Source: HK1 sp965202735 (GTDB taxonomy: Bacteria; Pseudomonadota; Gammaproteobacteria; HK1). Taken from it: a stretch of DNA of 64,000 bases. Below, piece by piece: positions 55,635-63,624 of the stretch (positions are counted from its first letter, which is position 1; each line of letters begins with the position of its first letter). A program made the position numbers and the translations under genes. The notes under the pieces were generated by a model. The model had not been told where the DNA came from and did not search any database. It was given only the letters and a program-made list of their open reading frames with translations. The stretch covers positions 868,001 to 932,000 of the forward strand of contig OZ241844.1 of assembly GCA_965202735.1 (NCBI GenBank). Direction: 5' to 3'.

Positions 55635-56216
55635 GTGGACAGGATATTCGTCACCGAAGAGGAGCTCCTGCTCGACGCCTACCGCCTTGGCGTCCGGGTC
55701 TTCGACAGCGGCTTCCGGCCGAGCTTCATCGTGGGGCTGTGGCGCGGGGGGAGCTCGGTCGGAATCGCGGTGCAGGAGTGCCTTCAGCACCTCGGGGTCG
55801 AGACCGACCACATCTCGCTGCGCACCTCCTACCGCGGCATGCAGCGCTACCAGCGCATGGTCGACGAGGCGTCCTCGGAGATCCGCGTCCACGGCACCCA
55901 GTACCTGCTCGAGACCATGAACGCGGACGACGGGCTGCTCATCGTCGACGACGTCTACAGCACCGGCCTCAACGTGAAGGCGGTGGTCGACCGGCTCGCG
56001 TCGCGCATGAGGCGCAATCTCCCGCACGACGTGCGCATCGCGGTCCCGTGGTACAAGCCGGCGCGCAACCGCACCGGCCGCGTACCGGACTTCTACCTGC
56101 ACGAGACCGACAGGTGGCTCGTGCTTCCCTACGAGCTGAACGGCCTGACCCTCGAGGAGATCCGAGCCAACAAGCCGTTCCTGGCGCCCCTGATCGCTCG
56201 GCTCCGCGGGGCATGA
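55635..56216 (+). CDS. Phosphoribosyltransferase paralogue lacking the catalytic Asp
   Basis: GTG 55635 (or ATG 55566 within the repeat) gives about 193 residues, aligned end to end with the protein at 54744: FRPSFIVGLWRGGSSVGIAVQECL, LLIVDDVYSTGLNVKAV, VPWYKPARNRTGRVPDFYLHETDRWLVLPYELNGLT. The PRPP loop reads DDVYSTGLN where the active form has DDVFDTGRT: Asp of DTG is Ser, and Thr is Asn. It may be inactive, regulatory or specific for another substrate. The pair could form heteromers. Confidence 0.82.
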   Translation: MDRIFVTEEELLLDAYRLGVRVFDSGFRPSFIVGLWRGGSSVGIAVQECLQHLGVETDHISLRTSYRGMQRYQRMVDEASSEIRVHGTQYLLETMNADDGLLIVDDVYSTGLNVKAVVDRLASRMRRNLPHDVRIAVPWYKPARNRTGRVPDFYLHETDRWLVLPYELNGLTLEEIRANKPFLAPLIARLRGA

Positions 56217-56277
56217 CCGAGGACCCGCACTGGTCACCGGTCGTCGGTCGTCGGTCGCGGAGCGTCGGAGGTTGACC

Positions 56278-57852
56278 ATGGTCGGGGTCTACATCGTCTG
56301 CGCGTTCGTCCTGGGCCTCGCCGCCCGGGCGCTCGGCATGCCGCCGCTGGTCGGCTTCCTCGCGGCGGGATTCACCCTCGACGCGGCCGGGCTCGCCGCC
56401 CCCGGGGGTCTCGAGGCCATCGCGCACGCCGGCGTGCTGCTCATGCTGTTCACGGTGGGGATGAAGGTGCGCCTGCGCAACATCGTGCGCACCGAGGTCT
56501 GGGGCACCGCCCTCATCCATCTCGCGGTATCCACCGCCCTGCTCGGCATCGTCATCGTCTACGGACTCGGCACCGGCTGGATCGCCGCGCTGCTCGCCGC
56601 CTGCGCCCTCGGGTTCTCCAGCACCGTGGTGGTGGCGAAGTCTCTCGACGAGAAACGCGAGCTTCGCGCGTTCCACGGCCGCGTCGCAATCGGGATCCTC
56701 ATCGTGCAGGACCTGGCCGCGATCGCGGTGCTCGGCCTCTCGCAGGGCACGGCGCCGTCGCCGTGGGCCGTCGCGCTGATCGCGCTGCTGCCGGCGCGGC
56801 GCCTCGTCCACCGGCTTCTCGATGTCGCGGGCCATGGGGAGATCCTGCTGCTGCTCGGCGTCGGCCTCGCGCTCGCGGGCGGCTACGGCTTCGAGGCGCT
56901 CGGACTGAGCGGGGAGCTCGGCGCGCTGGTGCTCGGCGCCCTCCTCGCGGACCATCCCAGGGCGCAGGAGCTGCTCGATGCGCTGTGGGGGCTGAAGGAA
57001 GCCTTCCTGGTGGGGTTCTTCCTGCTCATCGGCATGTCCGGCCTGCCCGACCGCGAGGCGTTCGTGCTGGCCCTCGTGGCGCTGGCCCTGCTGCCCCTGA
57101 AAGGTGTGCTGTTCTACGGCCTGCTCGTCGGTTTCAAGCTCCGGGCCCGCAGCGGGGTGCTGGGCGGGCTCGCGCTGGCGAACTACAGCGAGTTCGGACT
57201 GATCGTGATGCAGGCCGTGGCCGCCCGCGGCCTGGTGCCGGAGAGCTGGGTAGCCGCACTGGCGATCGCCGTGGCGCTGTCGTTCGCGGTCTCCGCCCCG
57301 CTCAATCGCGCCTCGCACGCGATCTACGCGCGGCTCTCGCCGCTCGCCTCGCGCCTGGAACGCCGGCAGCGGCATCCGGACGACGAGCCGATCTCGGTCG
57401 GCGCGGCGGACGTCATGATATTCGGCATGGGCCGGGTGGGCCTCGGCGCCTACGAGCGGCTCAAGGCGCGGGGGATGCGGGTGGTCGGCCTGGACTCCGA
57501 CCCGGGAGAGGTCGAGCGGCATCTCGCCGCGGGAAGGCGCGTGGTGTACGGCGACGCCGAGGACCCGGACCTGTGGCATCGCCTGCGCCTGGACGGTCTC
57601 AGCGCAGTCCTGCTGGCGGTGCCCGACCTCGAGGCGAAGCGTTTCGCGATCACCGGGATCCGCCGCGCCGGATATCGGGGGCTCCTGAGCGCGACCAACG
57701 TCTACCCCGAGGAGGCCGGCGAGCTCCTCGACTGCGGGTGCACCACCACCTACAACTACTACGAGCAGGCCGGCGAGGGGTTCGCGGAGAGGGTCTGGAC
57801 GGCGTTGCGGGAGGGGGACGGGAAGACGCAACGCCGGGAACGGGAGGTGTGA
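56278..57852 (+). CDS. KefB-like cation:proton antiporter with NAD-binding RCK domain
   Basis: ATG 56278, preceded by GGAGG at 6 bases, gives 524 residues. About twelve membrane helices occupy residues 1-350 (PPLVGFLAAGFTLDAAGL; CALGFSSTVVVAKSLDEK; GILIVQDLAAIAVL, with the cation-binding QD). A TrkA-N domain follows at about 375-490 (DVMIFGMGRVGLGAYERLKARGMRVVGLDSDPGEVERH). CPA2 antiporters exchange K+ or Na+ for H+ across the inner membrane under control of the cytosolic nucleotide-binding domain. There is no visible regulator gene (KefF/G type). Confidence 0.9.
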   Translation: MVGVYIVCAFVLGLAARALGMPPLVGFLAAGFTLDAAGLAAPGGLEAIAHAGVLLMLFTVGMKVRLRNIVRTEVWGTALIHLAVSTALLGIVIVYGLGTGWIAALLAACALGFSSTVVVAKSLDEKRELRAFHGRVAIGILIVQDLAAIAVLGLSQGTAPSPWAVALIALLPARRLVHRLLDVAGHGEILLLLGVGLALAGGYGFEALGLSGELGALVLGALLADHPRAQELLDALWGLKEAFLVGFFLLIGMSGLPDREAFVLALVALALLPLKGVLFYGLLVGFKLRARSGVLGGLALANYSEFGLIVMQAVAARGLVPESWVAALAIAVALSFAVSAPLNRASHAIYARLSPLASRLERRQRHPDDEPISVGAADVMIFGMGRVGLGAYERLKARGMRVVGLDSDPGEVERHLAAGRRVVYGDAEDPDLWHRLRLDGLSAVLLAVPDLEAKRFAITGIRRAGYRGLLSATNVYPEEAGELLDCGCTTTYNYYEQAGEGFAERVWTALREGDGKTQRREREV

Positions 57853-57977
57853 GCGCCGGCAGGCCCGTCGAGCGCCGCACTCAGGACAGTGGCCGAAACC
57901 AAGGTTGCCGACTGTACCCGGAGAGGCCCTGCTCCTGCCGGATGGCGCGCTCGATACGCGGCAAGGTAATTCTCGTC

Positions 57978-58046
57978 GGTAGTGGGTCAGTTTGACTCCA
58001 GGATCGCCATGTCGGTCGAGGAAGAAGTTCAAACTGACCCACTACC
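57978..58046. mobile_element. 69-bp mini-element with terminal inverted repeats and 8-bp target duplication
   Basis: The ends are GGTAGTGGGTCAGTTTGA and its inverted repeat TTCAAACTGACCCACTACC (17 of 18 paired). TTCTCGTC occurs directly before (57970-57977) and after (58047-58054). There is no coding capacity. This is the smallest complete MITE-like unit in the window; the ends resemble IS21-type termini, but the family is not certain. Confidence 0.82.
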
Positions 58047-58076
58047 TTCTCGTCGGTGCCCTTGCGCAAGACGGAC

Positions 58077-58678
58077 GGGTAGTGTCTCAGTTTGACTCCG
58101 GGGCCGTCGTGTCGCGTTGAGGAAGAAAGTCGGGCCGAGGCGCCACCCGTCGTCGGGAAGGGTGTACGTCCGGTTTGCCAGAGCCCTGGTTTCCGGTTCC
58201 GGGAGACCTTGGGGACAAGGGCATCGTGCGCTCGGTTCGCAAAGGCGGGATGCCGTTGATCCCGAAAGAAGCCCCTCTCCCCCCGGGAGAGGGGTTGGGG
58301 TGAGGGGACCGAATCATCGCCGCACCCTCACCCCCGGCCCCTCTCCCGGGGGGAGAGGGGAGAATGCGGGTGTCTTCTCCTGGACCCGTCGACGGGCGAG
58401 CGGCTCGGAGACCTCGTGCTCCGGCCCGAGGGGAGAATACGGGTGTCTTCTCCTGAGCCCGCCGACTCCGGCAAGAGCCGTTCGAGCTCTCCCCCCGGGA
58501 TGAGGGGAGAATGCGGGGGTCTTCGGGCCGCCCGCCGCCTCCACTTCATGCGGTGCGATGGTCAACCCGGTCATGAGCCTGGCCATGAACATTCCGACAC
58601 CGAGCCGGGGAGTGCCTCGGCTTGACTTCGGGGCAGTGATGTTGCGCGGAGGAAGAAAGTCAAAATGAGACACTACCC
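58077..58678. repeat. 600-bp segment bounded by related inverted repeats
   Basis: The left end GGGTAGTGTCTCAGTTTGACT and the right end AAAGTCAAAATGAGACACTACCC are inverted repeats of the same type as the 69-bp mini-element, and both carry its inner gaggaagaaagt. Inside are a ccctctccc palindrome (58266-58365) and three copies of ggggagaatgcgggtgtcttctcctg. No duplication flanks it and no gene is seen. It is either one non-autonomous element or two decayed mini-elements around unrelated repeats. It covers most of the 849-base space before the zinc permease, where an ATPase gene would be expected. Confidence 0.6.
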
Positions 58679-58701
58679 GCGCTGCGTGATGGAAGCGCTG
58701 C

Positions 58702-59571
58702 ATGATGTGGGAGATCCTCGTCCAGCCCTTCGCCGATTTCGGCTTCATGCGGCGCGCGCTGACGGGCTGCATTGCGATCTCGGTCGGCGCGACGCCGGTC
58801 GGGGTGTTCCTGATGCTGCGCCGCATGAGCCTGACGGGCGACGCGATGGCCCATGCGATCCTGCCGGGTGCGGCCGTCGGCTATCTCGTCGCGGGTCTCT
58901 CGCTCGGAGCGATGACCGTCGGCGGGCTGATCGCGGGCATGGCCGTGGCGCTCCTCGCGGGCTTCGTGACCCGCGCCACGGCGCTGCGCGAGGACGCGAG
59001 CCTGGCGGCCTTCTACCTGATCTCACTGGCGGTGGGCGTGCTGATCGTGTCCACCCGAGGCAGCAATGTCGACCTGATGCGCGTGCTCTTCGGGACCGTG
59101 CTCGCGCTCGACGACGCCGCCCTGACCCTGCTCTGCTCCATCACGAGCGTTTCGGTCTTCGCGCTCGCGGCCCTGTTCCGGCCGCTCGTGCTCGAATGCG
59201 CGGACCCGCAGTTCCTGCGCTCGGTGAGCGGGCTCAGCGCCATGACGCACCTCACGTTTCTTGCCCTCGTGGTGCTGAACCTCGTGGCCGGCTTTCACGC
59301 GCTCGGCACACTGATGGCCGTCGGTATCATGATCCTTCCCGCCGCCGCCGCGCGATTCTGGGCCGTCGGCATCGGCGCACTGATCGCCGTCGCAGTCTCG
59401 GTCGCGATGCTCTCGAGCCTGAGCGGCCTTCTTCTCTCCTACTACTTCAGCCTGCCGTCCGGGCCGGCGATCATCCTTGTCGCGGGTCTCGCCTGCACGC
59501 TGTCGCTGGTCTTCGGACCGGTGGGCGGTCTCGCCGGGCGGGCCTTTCCGCGCCGCTATCTCGAAGCCTGA
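58702..59571 (+). CDS. Zinc/manganese-type ABC permease (ZnuB/AztB family)
   Basis: The 289-residue protein has about eight membrane helices and the family motifs ALTGCIAISVGATPVGVFLMLRRMSLTGDAMAHAILPGAAVGYL (residues 19-62) and GFHALGTLMAVGIMILPAAAARFW. The permease imports Zn2+ or Mn2+ with a ZnuC-type ATPase and the binding protein encoded 147 bases downstream. That binding-protein gene is broken, and no ATPase gene is visible beside it. The start lies 24 bases after the repeat-bounded segment. Confidence 0.92.
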   Translation: MMWEILVQPFADFGFMRRALTGCIAISVGATPVGVFLMLRRMSLTGDAMAHAILPGAAVGYLVAGLSLGAMTVGGLIAGMAVALLAGFVTRATALREDASLAAFYLISLAVGVLIVSTRGSNVDLMRVLFGTVLALDDAALTLLCSITSVSVFALAALFRPLVLECADPQFLRSVSGLSAMTHLTFLALVVLNLVAGFHALGTLMAVGIMILPAAAARFWAVGIGALIAVAVSVAMLSSLSGLLLSYYFSLPSGPAIILVAGLACTLSLVFGPVGGLAGRAFPRRYLEA

Positions 59572-59583
59572 GGAGGTAACAGC

Positions 59584-59700
59584 CATTCCCGCCAGGCGGG
59601 AACATGCTCCTGAATTTCCTTCGACCCGGCGCCCCGAGGGTCGAAATCGCGCTGGAATCCCACCACGGTACGGCCTCTCCGGGCGCTGGCGGGAATTGCT
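59584..59700 (+). repeat. 118-bp dispersed element, copy 5
   Basis: It starts CATTCCCGCCAGGCGGGAA and ends GGCGCTGGCGGGAATTGCT. It sits between the zinc permease and the binding-protein gene, inside what should be one operon, and does not disrupt either frame. Confidence 0.92.
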
Positions 59701-60139
59701 GAGGAGGCAACGTTTCCATGCCCGTCCGCAGAGCGTTTCCGGACTCCGTCACCACCATCCTCGTTCTGTCGCTCGCCGCTCCGGCCTTCGCACGGTCCGA
59801 CAGGCCGGTCCCGGTGGTCGCCACCTTCTCGATCCTCGGCGACATGGTGAAGCAGGTCGGCGGCGAGCACGTCGCGGTCACGACGCTCGTCGGCCCCGAC
59901 GGGGATACGCACGTTTACCAGCCGACCCCTGCCGACGCACGGGCCGTCAGCGAAGCGCGGGTCCTCGTCGTCAACGGGCTGCAATTCGAAGGCTGGCTGG
60001 ACCGTCTGATCGAGGCTTCGGACTTCCGCGGCGTCCGGGTGGTGGCGACCGAAGGTAAGCGACTCGTGAAGTACGTCGTTCCGTAAGGTCGTTGTCGGTG
60101 CCACAGTGCACGCTCCATCGTTGTGTGGAGGGTGAGGGG

Positions 60140-60484
60140 ATGGCACAAACGAGCTCGCGGTCCCGCAGTGTGCGCCCGCGCGAGCGGTTCTGGCTCGACC
60201 ATCTGCGCACGGCCCGCCAGCAAGGGCTGACGTTGAAGGCGTATGCCCAGGCCCACGGGCTGTCGGTCAGCGCACTGTACACGGCGCGCTCGACACTCAA
60301 GCGCCGCGGCGTTCTCAGCGAGCCGGCGCCGGCGCCCCCGACGTTCGTGCCGGTGCGCCTCTGCCCGCCGGCGGGCGCGGCGTTTCGCGTGCACCTGCCC
60401 AACGGCGTGGTCGTCGAGGTCTGCGCACAGGCCGAGGACGCACGCGTGGGCGCGGTGCTCGAATGCGCGAGCCGGCTGTCATGA
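60140..60484 (+). CDS. tnpA: IS66 accessory protein TnpA
   Basis: ATG 60140, with GAGGGGA just before it, gives 114 residues. The N-terminal half (RFWLDHLRTARQQGLTLKAYAQAHGLSVSALYTARSTLKRRG) is a helix-turn-helix DNA-binding unit, and the C-terminus (VRLCPPAGAAFRVHLPNGVVVEV) is the IS66 Orf1 strand region. The stop overlaps tnpB (ATGA). Needed for efficient transposition in the family. Confidence 0.92.
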   Translation: MAQTSSRSRSVRPRERFWLDHLRTARQQGLTLKAYAQAHGLSVSALYTARSTLKRRGVLSEPAPAPPTFVPVRLCPPAGAAFRVHLPNGVVVEVCAQAEDARVGAVLECASRLS

Positions 60485-60837
60485 TCCGTCCGCCGCACGA
60501 GGGCATCGAGGTGTGGCTGTGCGTCGAGCCGGTGGACTTCAGAAAGCAGATTACGGGGCTTGCCACGCTGGTGCAGGACACCCTGGCGATGGACCCGTTC
60601 TCGGCGCAGCTCTTTGTGTTCACCAACCGTCGGCGCACCCAGTGCCGGGTCCTGTACTGGGAGCGGTGCGGGTTCGTGCTGTGGCAAAAGCGCCTGGAGC
60701 GTGCACGCTTCGCATGGCCGCGCCACGCCACCCGGGTGGTGAGCCTGAGCGGGGCACAGCTCAACTTTCTGCTCGATGGCTATGACCTGTGGCGCACCCG
60801 CCCCCATGCGTCGCTGCACTACGCATCGATGTACTGA
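60481..60837 (+). CDS. tnpB: IS66 accessory protein TnpB (Orf2)
   Basis: The protein is 118 residues: IEVWLCVEPVDFRKQITGLATLVQD, FVFTNRRRTQCRVLYWERCGFVLWQKRLERARF and LNFLLDGYDLW. These are the signatures of IS66 Orf2-like proteins (family WLAxxxVDMRKxxxGL and FRGRRxDxIKxLxWDxxGFxLxxKRLExGRF). Its exact role is unknown. Confidence 0.94.
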   Translation: MIRPPHEGIEVWLCVEPVDFRKQITGLATLVQDTLAMDPFSAQLFVFTNRRRTQCRVLYWERCGFVLWQKRLERARFAWPRHATRVVSLSGAQLNFLLDGYDLWRTRPHASLHYASMY

Positions 60838-60914
60838 AGGGGAAAAGTAAATTTGATCGGTGCATCAGAAAGTTTGATCCCCCTGCCCGGTCGAAGCGGT
60901 TTACCCTACGGGCC

Positions 60915-62417
60915 ATGAGCCCGCCCGCCCCGCAATGTGCGAACGAGACTCTCGCCTCGCTGCACGCGCAGGTGCATCACTACCAGTGCGCTCTCGCCGA
61001 GCGCGACGCGCTGATTGAGCACTTGCAGGAGCAGGTGCGGCTGCTCCTCGCCCGGCGCTTTGCCCCCTCGTCGGAGAAGATGCCCGACGGTCAACTGGGG
61101 CTGTTCAACGAGGCCGAGGCGAGCGCTGGCGCACCCGAGCCCTGCGAGGGCGAGCCCGGCTCCGAGGTCGCGGCCCACCGGCGCGCGAGGCCGAGGCGCG
61201 CGCCGTTGCCGCAGGGTCTGCCGCGCGTCGTCATCGAGCATCGGCTGGAGGCATCGCAGCGCACCTGTGCGCAGCATGGGGTGGAGCTTGAGCGCTTCGG
61301 CGAGGTGGTGAGCGAGCAGCTCGACATCATTCCCGCCCAGGTGCGGGTGCTGCGTCATGTGCGCGGCAAGTACCGCTGCCCGCGCTGCGAGGGGCATCTT
61401 CGCACCGCGGCGCTGCCGGCGCAGCCGCTGGCGAAGAGCATGGCCAGCGCGGGGCTGCTCGCATTCATCGCCACGGCGAAGTACGCCGACGCGCTGCCGC
61501 TGTATCGTCAGTGCCAGCAGCTTCGGCGCATCGGGGTGGAGCTGTCGCGCACGACGCTGGCGCGGTGGATGGTGGGGGCGGGCGAGCTCGTGGCGCCGCT
61601 CATCCACGTGCTGCGCGACGAGCTGCTCGACCGGCCCTGCCTGCTGATGGACGAGACCCCGGTGCAGGTGCTCAAGGAGCCTGGGAAGGCGCCGGAGTCG
61701 AAGTCTCAGCTCTGGGCGCAGATGAGCGCGGGTCCCGAGCCGCCCATCGTGCTGTTCGACTACGACCCGACCCGTTCGGGGGCGGTCCCCAAGCGGCTGC
61801 TCGAAGGGTTCACCGGGACGCTGCACACCGACGGCTACAGCGGCTACGCGCCGGTGGTGCGCGAGCAGCGCCTGGTGCATCTGGCGTGCTGGGCGCACGC
61901 CCGGCGCGCACTGGTCGATGCGCTGAAGAGCCTCGGGCTGAATCCGAAGAAGCTCCCGGCGAGTCCGCCTGCGAAGGCGCGGCGCGCCCTCTACGCGCTG
62001 GAGAGGATCCGAACGCTCTACGCCATCGAGCGCCGCATCCGCCACCAGCCGCCAGAGGACCGTGCGCACGTGCGCCGCAGCGAGAGCGTGCCGGTGCTCG
62101 ATGCGCTGCGGGCCTGGCTCGACGACACCCTCGGCACCCTCCCGCCCTCGAGCGTGCTCGGCAAGGCGATGGCGTATCTCGACCACCAGTGGGAGGCGCT
62201 GGTGCGCTACTGCGACGACGGGCGCTACGGCATCGATACCAACCCCGTCGAGAATGCCATTCGTCCGTTCTGCGTCGGGCGCCGCAACTGGCTGTTCTGC
62301 GATACCGTGGCCGGCGCCCATGCGAGCGCCCGGCTGTACTCGCTCATCGAGTGCGCCAAGGCCAACGGTCTCGAGCCCTACGCCTACCTGCGCCACGTGT
62401 TCACCGAGCTGCCGTAG
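60915..62417 (+). CDS. tnpC: IS66 transposase TnpC
   Basis: ATG 60915 gives 500 residues. An N-terminal coiled coil (LASLHAQVHHYQCALAERDALIEHLQEQVRLLLARRF) leads to a zinc-finger region (YRCPRCEGHLRTAALPAQPL). The DDE core follows: LLMDETPVQVL, LHTDGYSGYAPV and NPVENAIRPFCVGRRNWLFCDTVAGAHASARLYSLIECAKANGLEPYAYLRHVF. The last piece is the typical IS66 C-terminus, so the enzyme is complete and probably active. Confidence 0.95.
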   Translation: MSPPAPQCANETLASLHAQVHHYQCALAERDALIEHLQEQVRLLLARRFAPSSEKMPDGQLGLFNEAEASAGAPEPCEGEPGSEVAAHRRARPRRAPLPQGLPRVVIEHRLEASQRTCAQHGVELERFGEVVSEQLDIIPAQVRVLRHVRGKYRCPRCEGHLRTAALPAQPLAKSMASAGLLAFIATAKYADALPLYRQCQQLRRIGVELSRTTLARWMVGAGELVAPLIHVLRDELLDRPCLLMDETPVQVLKEPGKAPESKSQLWAQMSAGPEPPIVLFDYDPTRSGAVPKRLLEGFTGTLHTDGYSGYAPVVREQRLVHLACWAHARRALVDALKSLGLNPKKLPASPPAKARRALYALERIRTLYAIERRIRHQPPEDRAHVRRSESVPVLDALRAWLDDTLGTLPPSSVLGKAMAYLDHQWEALVRYCDDGRYGIDTNPVENAIRPFCVGRRNWLFCDTVAGAHASARLYSLIECAKANGLEPYAYLRHVFTELP

Positions 62418-63324
62418 GCGAAGTCCCTCGGCGAGATTGAAGCCCTGCTGCCGACCCGACTCGCCCCCGCTGCCCTAGCCCGAGACTCACTCCAGAAGCC
62501 CTTCCCCTCCGCACGTCAATAACGCCCTTTGCGGGGCGCTTACGACCGAAGGCATCGAGCCGATCGCTTACGGGCACGGCGCCGACACACACGCTCGCGA
62601 CGGCGAAGCCGGCCACGACACGCACGCCGAAGGCGACGATCACGGAGATCATGCCCATGCCCACGGTGCCTTCGACCCCCATGCATGGCAGAGCCTCCGC
62701 GATGCAGCGGTGTACGTGGACCACATCACCGCGGCGCTCGCCAGGGCCGACCCGGGGAATGCCGGCGTGTTCTACCGGAATCGCGAGGCCTATGTGGCCA
62801 GAATCGAAGCTCTCGATTCGGAAATCCGCGAGCTCGTCGCCGGGCTTCCCGCGGGCAGCCGGACCGTCGTCACCTCCCACGACGCGTTCGGGTATTTCGG
62901 CCGCGATTATGGGCTGGCCTTCATCGCGCCGCAGGGACTCAGCACCGAGTCGGAGGCGTCCGCACAGGATGTCGCCCGCCTCATCCAGCAGATCCGTGAT
63001 CGGGGCATTCGGGCCGTCTTCATCGAGAACGTGGGCGACCCACGCCTCCTCAAGCGCATCGCCGACGAGACGGGAGCCGTCATTGGCGGCACGCTCCATC
63101 CCGGCGCGCTGTCCGGCCCGGACGGCCCGGCGCCGACCTACCTCGACATGATGCGGCACAACGCGATGACGCTCGCGCGGGCGCTGACTCCGCAAGGCTT
63201 CGGCGCAACTTCCGAAAACCAGGACCGATAACCGCCGGAACGGTAGTGCTCGGAGAAGCCGTGCGGAAATGACACGAAGAGAACTCGTCGGGCGGCTCCA
63301 CTCGCTGCCTCGCCCCGCTGCGGA

Positions 63325-63624
63325 TTATGGACGCTCTCGCCATGACCGATACTCGGCGGGGCGCAGACCGTAGCGCGCCAGCACTCCTTCATGCAGCCGC
63401 CTCAGCTCCTCGACCACGAGGGCCTCGAGAGCCTCCCGGTCGGCCTCCGCCACCGTGTCCGCCCATCCCTCGACGGCCAGCCGGACCGCATCGAGCGGGT
63501 CCCGGTCCGGACGCATGACGACATCCCGGACGCTCTGCCTGATGACGTCCCGGTACGCCAGCCGCAGCGGGTCCGGCTCGGCCAGAGTCTGCCTGGGTGT
63601 GCCCCCGGAACTGATCAGTATCAA
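63325..63624 (-). CDS. Hypothetical protein, possibly truncated by the right-edge element
   Basis: The frame has 99 residues with a TTG start that touches the transposase stop. Its conserved-looking part (RPDRDPLDAVRLAVEGWADTVAEADREALEALVVEELRRLHEGVLARYGLRPAEY) is a soluble acidic helical protein. No family is recognised. The first 15 codons may be element sequence, so the 5' part of the original gene may have been displaced. Confidence 0.45.
   Translation of the reverse strand: MILISSGGTPRQTLAEPDPLRLAYRDVIRQSVRDVVMRPDRDPLDAVRLAVEGWADTVAEADREALEALVVEELRRLHEGVLARYGLRPAEYRSWRERP

Larger units (their letters stand above)
60055..62543 (+). mobile_element. IS66-family insertion sequence with 8-bp target duplication
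   Basis: The element is 2489 bp and begins GTAAGCGACTCG. It ends CGGGGCGCTTAC; the outer GTAAGCG is inverted as in other IS66 members. GACCGAAG is duplicated at 60047-60054 and 62544-62551. It carries tnpA, tnpB and tnpC in order. The perfect duplication and intact genes indicate a recent insertion. Confidence 0.96.
59718..63231 (+). pseudogene. Zinc-type ABC binding protein (ZnuA/AztC), split by IS66
   Basis: Joining 59718-60054 to 62552-63231 (one 8-bp target copy kept) restores a 338-residue frame. A Sec signal peptide (VTTILVLSLAAPAFA) is followed by VPVVATFSILGDMVKQVGGEHVAVTTLVGPDGDTHVYQPTPAD, which holds the first metal His. RVVATEGIEPIAYG at the join leads to a His/Asp-rich loop (HDTHAEGDDHGDHAHAHG), FDPHAWQSLRDAAVYVDHI and VTSHDAFGYFGRDYGL. 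FIENVGDPRLLKRIADETG and the terminal HPGALSGPDGPAPTYLDMM complete the A-1 cluster fold. As present, translation stops 11 codons into the IS at 60086, so zinc binding and import through this locus should be lost. Confidence 0.95.

Noticed and set aside
58266..58365. Long ccctctcccc/ggggagaggg palindrome considered as a terminator or attachment site
   Set aside because: It resembles the common intergenic repeat of many high-GC Pseudomonadota; there is no T run or integrase.
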